A DNA stretch of 64,000 bases from NCBI RefSeq assembly GCF_001949145.1, contig NW_019091428.1, positions 1,173,176 through 1,237,175 of the forward strand, in the 5' to 3' direction. This document shows, one piece after another, positions 62,942 to 64,000 of this stretch. The position numbers were made by a program, and so were the translations under genes. Within the stretch, counting starts at the first letter, position 1; the number at the start of each line of letters is the position of its first letter. Source of the stretch: Acanthaster planci. Its lineage: Eukaryota > Echinodermata > Asteroidea > Valvatida > Acanthasteridae. Below the pieces are notes generated by a model that saw only the letters and a list, made by a program, of their open reading frames with translations, had not been told where the DNA came from and did no database searches.

Positions 62942-64000
62942 AGGATTTAACGCCACGTACCCCAAAAAAATCTTCAGAAAAATTTCTCTCTGGCAGCAGC
63001 AATCATCAATTGAGTTTGATGGATGTTATTGAGAAAACATTCACAATAACACAGCAACTTAACTGCCAAATTTTGGCGGTAAAAAATTCTCGATATTCTT
63101 AATGAAGAGTGTTTGCTACATATACCGGGGGTTTGTTCGTTCTAACATTTATGACATTAATCCTCTCTTCACAAAATCATTTACCTGCGCAGAACGCTTT
63201 AGAGGGAAGGTTGGTGCAGTTTTAGTGTCATGTAAAAATGTATCTAATTACTGGACTTTCTTTGCAATTTGAATGTGATTACATTCAGTGCGCAAAATTC
63301 TTTTAACACCAGACTCAAATTGGACAAATATTTCTTTTTCGAGCGTAGCTGTTTAAGTTGGCGGTAAAATGGGAATAAATTATTAGTTGTGTGCACTATT
63401 ATCATCCGGCTGCGATTTTTGCTTGTATAAGTATTGTAAGTCTGACCCTATTATGCATGCCTTGCGTTTACCATGCACTTTATACTTCATTAGGGCAGGA
63501 AGAGTGAAGTTAGGAAACATTCTTTTGTTTTGTGCGTGTGGTGTTTGTAACTTGATCAGTTTCTTGACGAAATGGTAACATGGAAAGTATTTTCAAATTC
63601 AATTGGAATTGTTCAAAATCACATATAAAAGAGAAGTAATGCGAAGTCCACGTTTATCCTCAAAAGCGACCTCTTGTATGTGAGTATGGTGGCCACAGCG
63701 TTGGTAGACAGTTCTCATAATTGAAATGACAATAAATATACATGTACATGCATTTTCTCAGCCTATACGTTGACTCCATCAGTGCGCAGTGAAAAGGTTA
63801 CATGAACCACTTATTTTGCTTGAATCATAAACGAACCATTAGACAGGAACTTCAGTTTTGCACGGTACAAATTTAAATTTTTAACGTACAATATCGCCAT
63901 TAAGCCCAGTTATTTAAGTTTCTGTTGTAATTAATGTAATCAATACTTTGAAAGGAGGGATAAGTGAATTTCCTGGTTTTTTTCTGTTAATGGTGTGCAT
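62942..64000. other. 3' flank of Ig receptor copy 2
   Basis: AT-rich, with two AATAAA hexamers (63374, 63731) and an ACATGTACATGCATTTT word near 63742 shared with about 55470. No further gene is seen before the window ends. Confidence 0.5.
63374..63379 (+). terminator. AATAAA polyadenylation signal candidate
   Basis: About 430 bases after the copy 2 stop codon. A second AATAAA lies at 63731-63736; either could end the transcript. Confidence 0.4.

Noticed and set aside
62472-63032. 186-codon plus frame overlapping Ig receptor copy 2
   Set aside because: Shadow of the real reading frame in a codon-biased region, with no independent start or domain.

Overview
Organism: the window looks like nuclear DNA of a marine invertebrate, most likely a deuterostome (echinoderm, hemichordate or lancelet grade); the phylum cannot be fixed from the sequence. 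Supporting points are GT-AG introns and vertebrate-type gene families with compact exons, set in AT-rich intergenic DNA full of short mobile-element relics. Recognisable relics include a CR1/L2-like reverse transcriptase fragment, a pogo/Tigger-like terminal repeat, a SINE-like repeat, a MITE-like element, and repeats carrying histone-type 3' hairpins. ACATGTA-type words and long poly-C/G tracts are frequent. Layout: 1-9.8 kb is gene-poor, with two weak exon candidates at the left edge and several repeats. 10.07-21.04 kb (minus strand) is a CaSR-like class C GPCR in at least five exons, with a 5.3 kb first intron and an uncertain C-terminus. 21.1-37.4 kb is a gene desert with a possible 5' exon on the plus strand, a MITE-like element and a broken retroelement fragment. 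A 91-bp perfect palindrome lies just beyond it. 37.7-39.06 kb (minus) is an intronless, GC-rich gene for a disordered 456-residue protein of unknown function. 40.68-44.68 kb and 47.41-50.45 kb (minus) are two tandem cytosolic sulfotransferases with identical exon lengths (163-242-127-98-250-110 nt, 329 residues each). 50.6-57.7 kb is repeats without a convincing gene. 57.79-59.53 kb and 61.05-62.94 kb (plus) are two tandem intronless genes for single-pass membrane proteins. Each has two Ig domains and a long cytoplasmic tail ending in paired ITIM-like tyrosine motifs. How the genes relate: nothing suggests an operon. The sulfotransferases and the Ig receptors are local tandem duplications. The GPCR is predicted to sense amino acids at the cell surface. 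The Ig pair resembles inhibitory immune or adhesion receptors that recruit SH2-domain phosphatases. The most unusual items are the intronless paired-ITIM receptors and the two dispersed repeats with histone-type stem-loops, one of which abuts a degenerate hammerhead-ribozyme-like hairpin.
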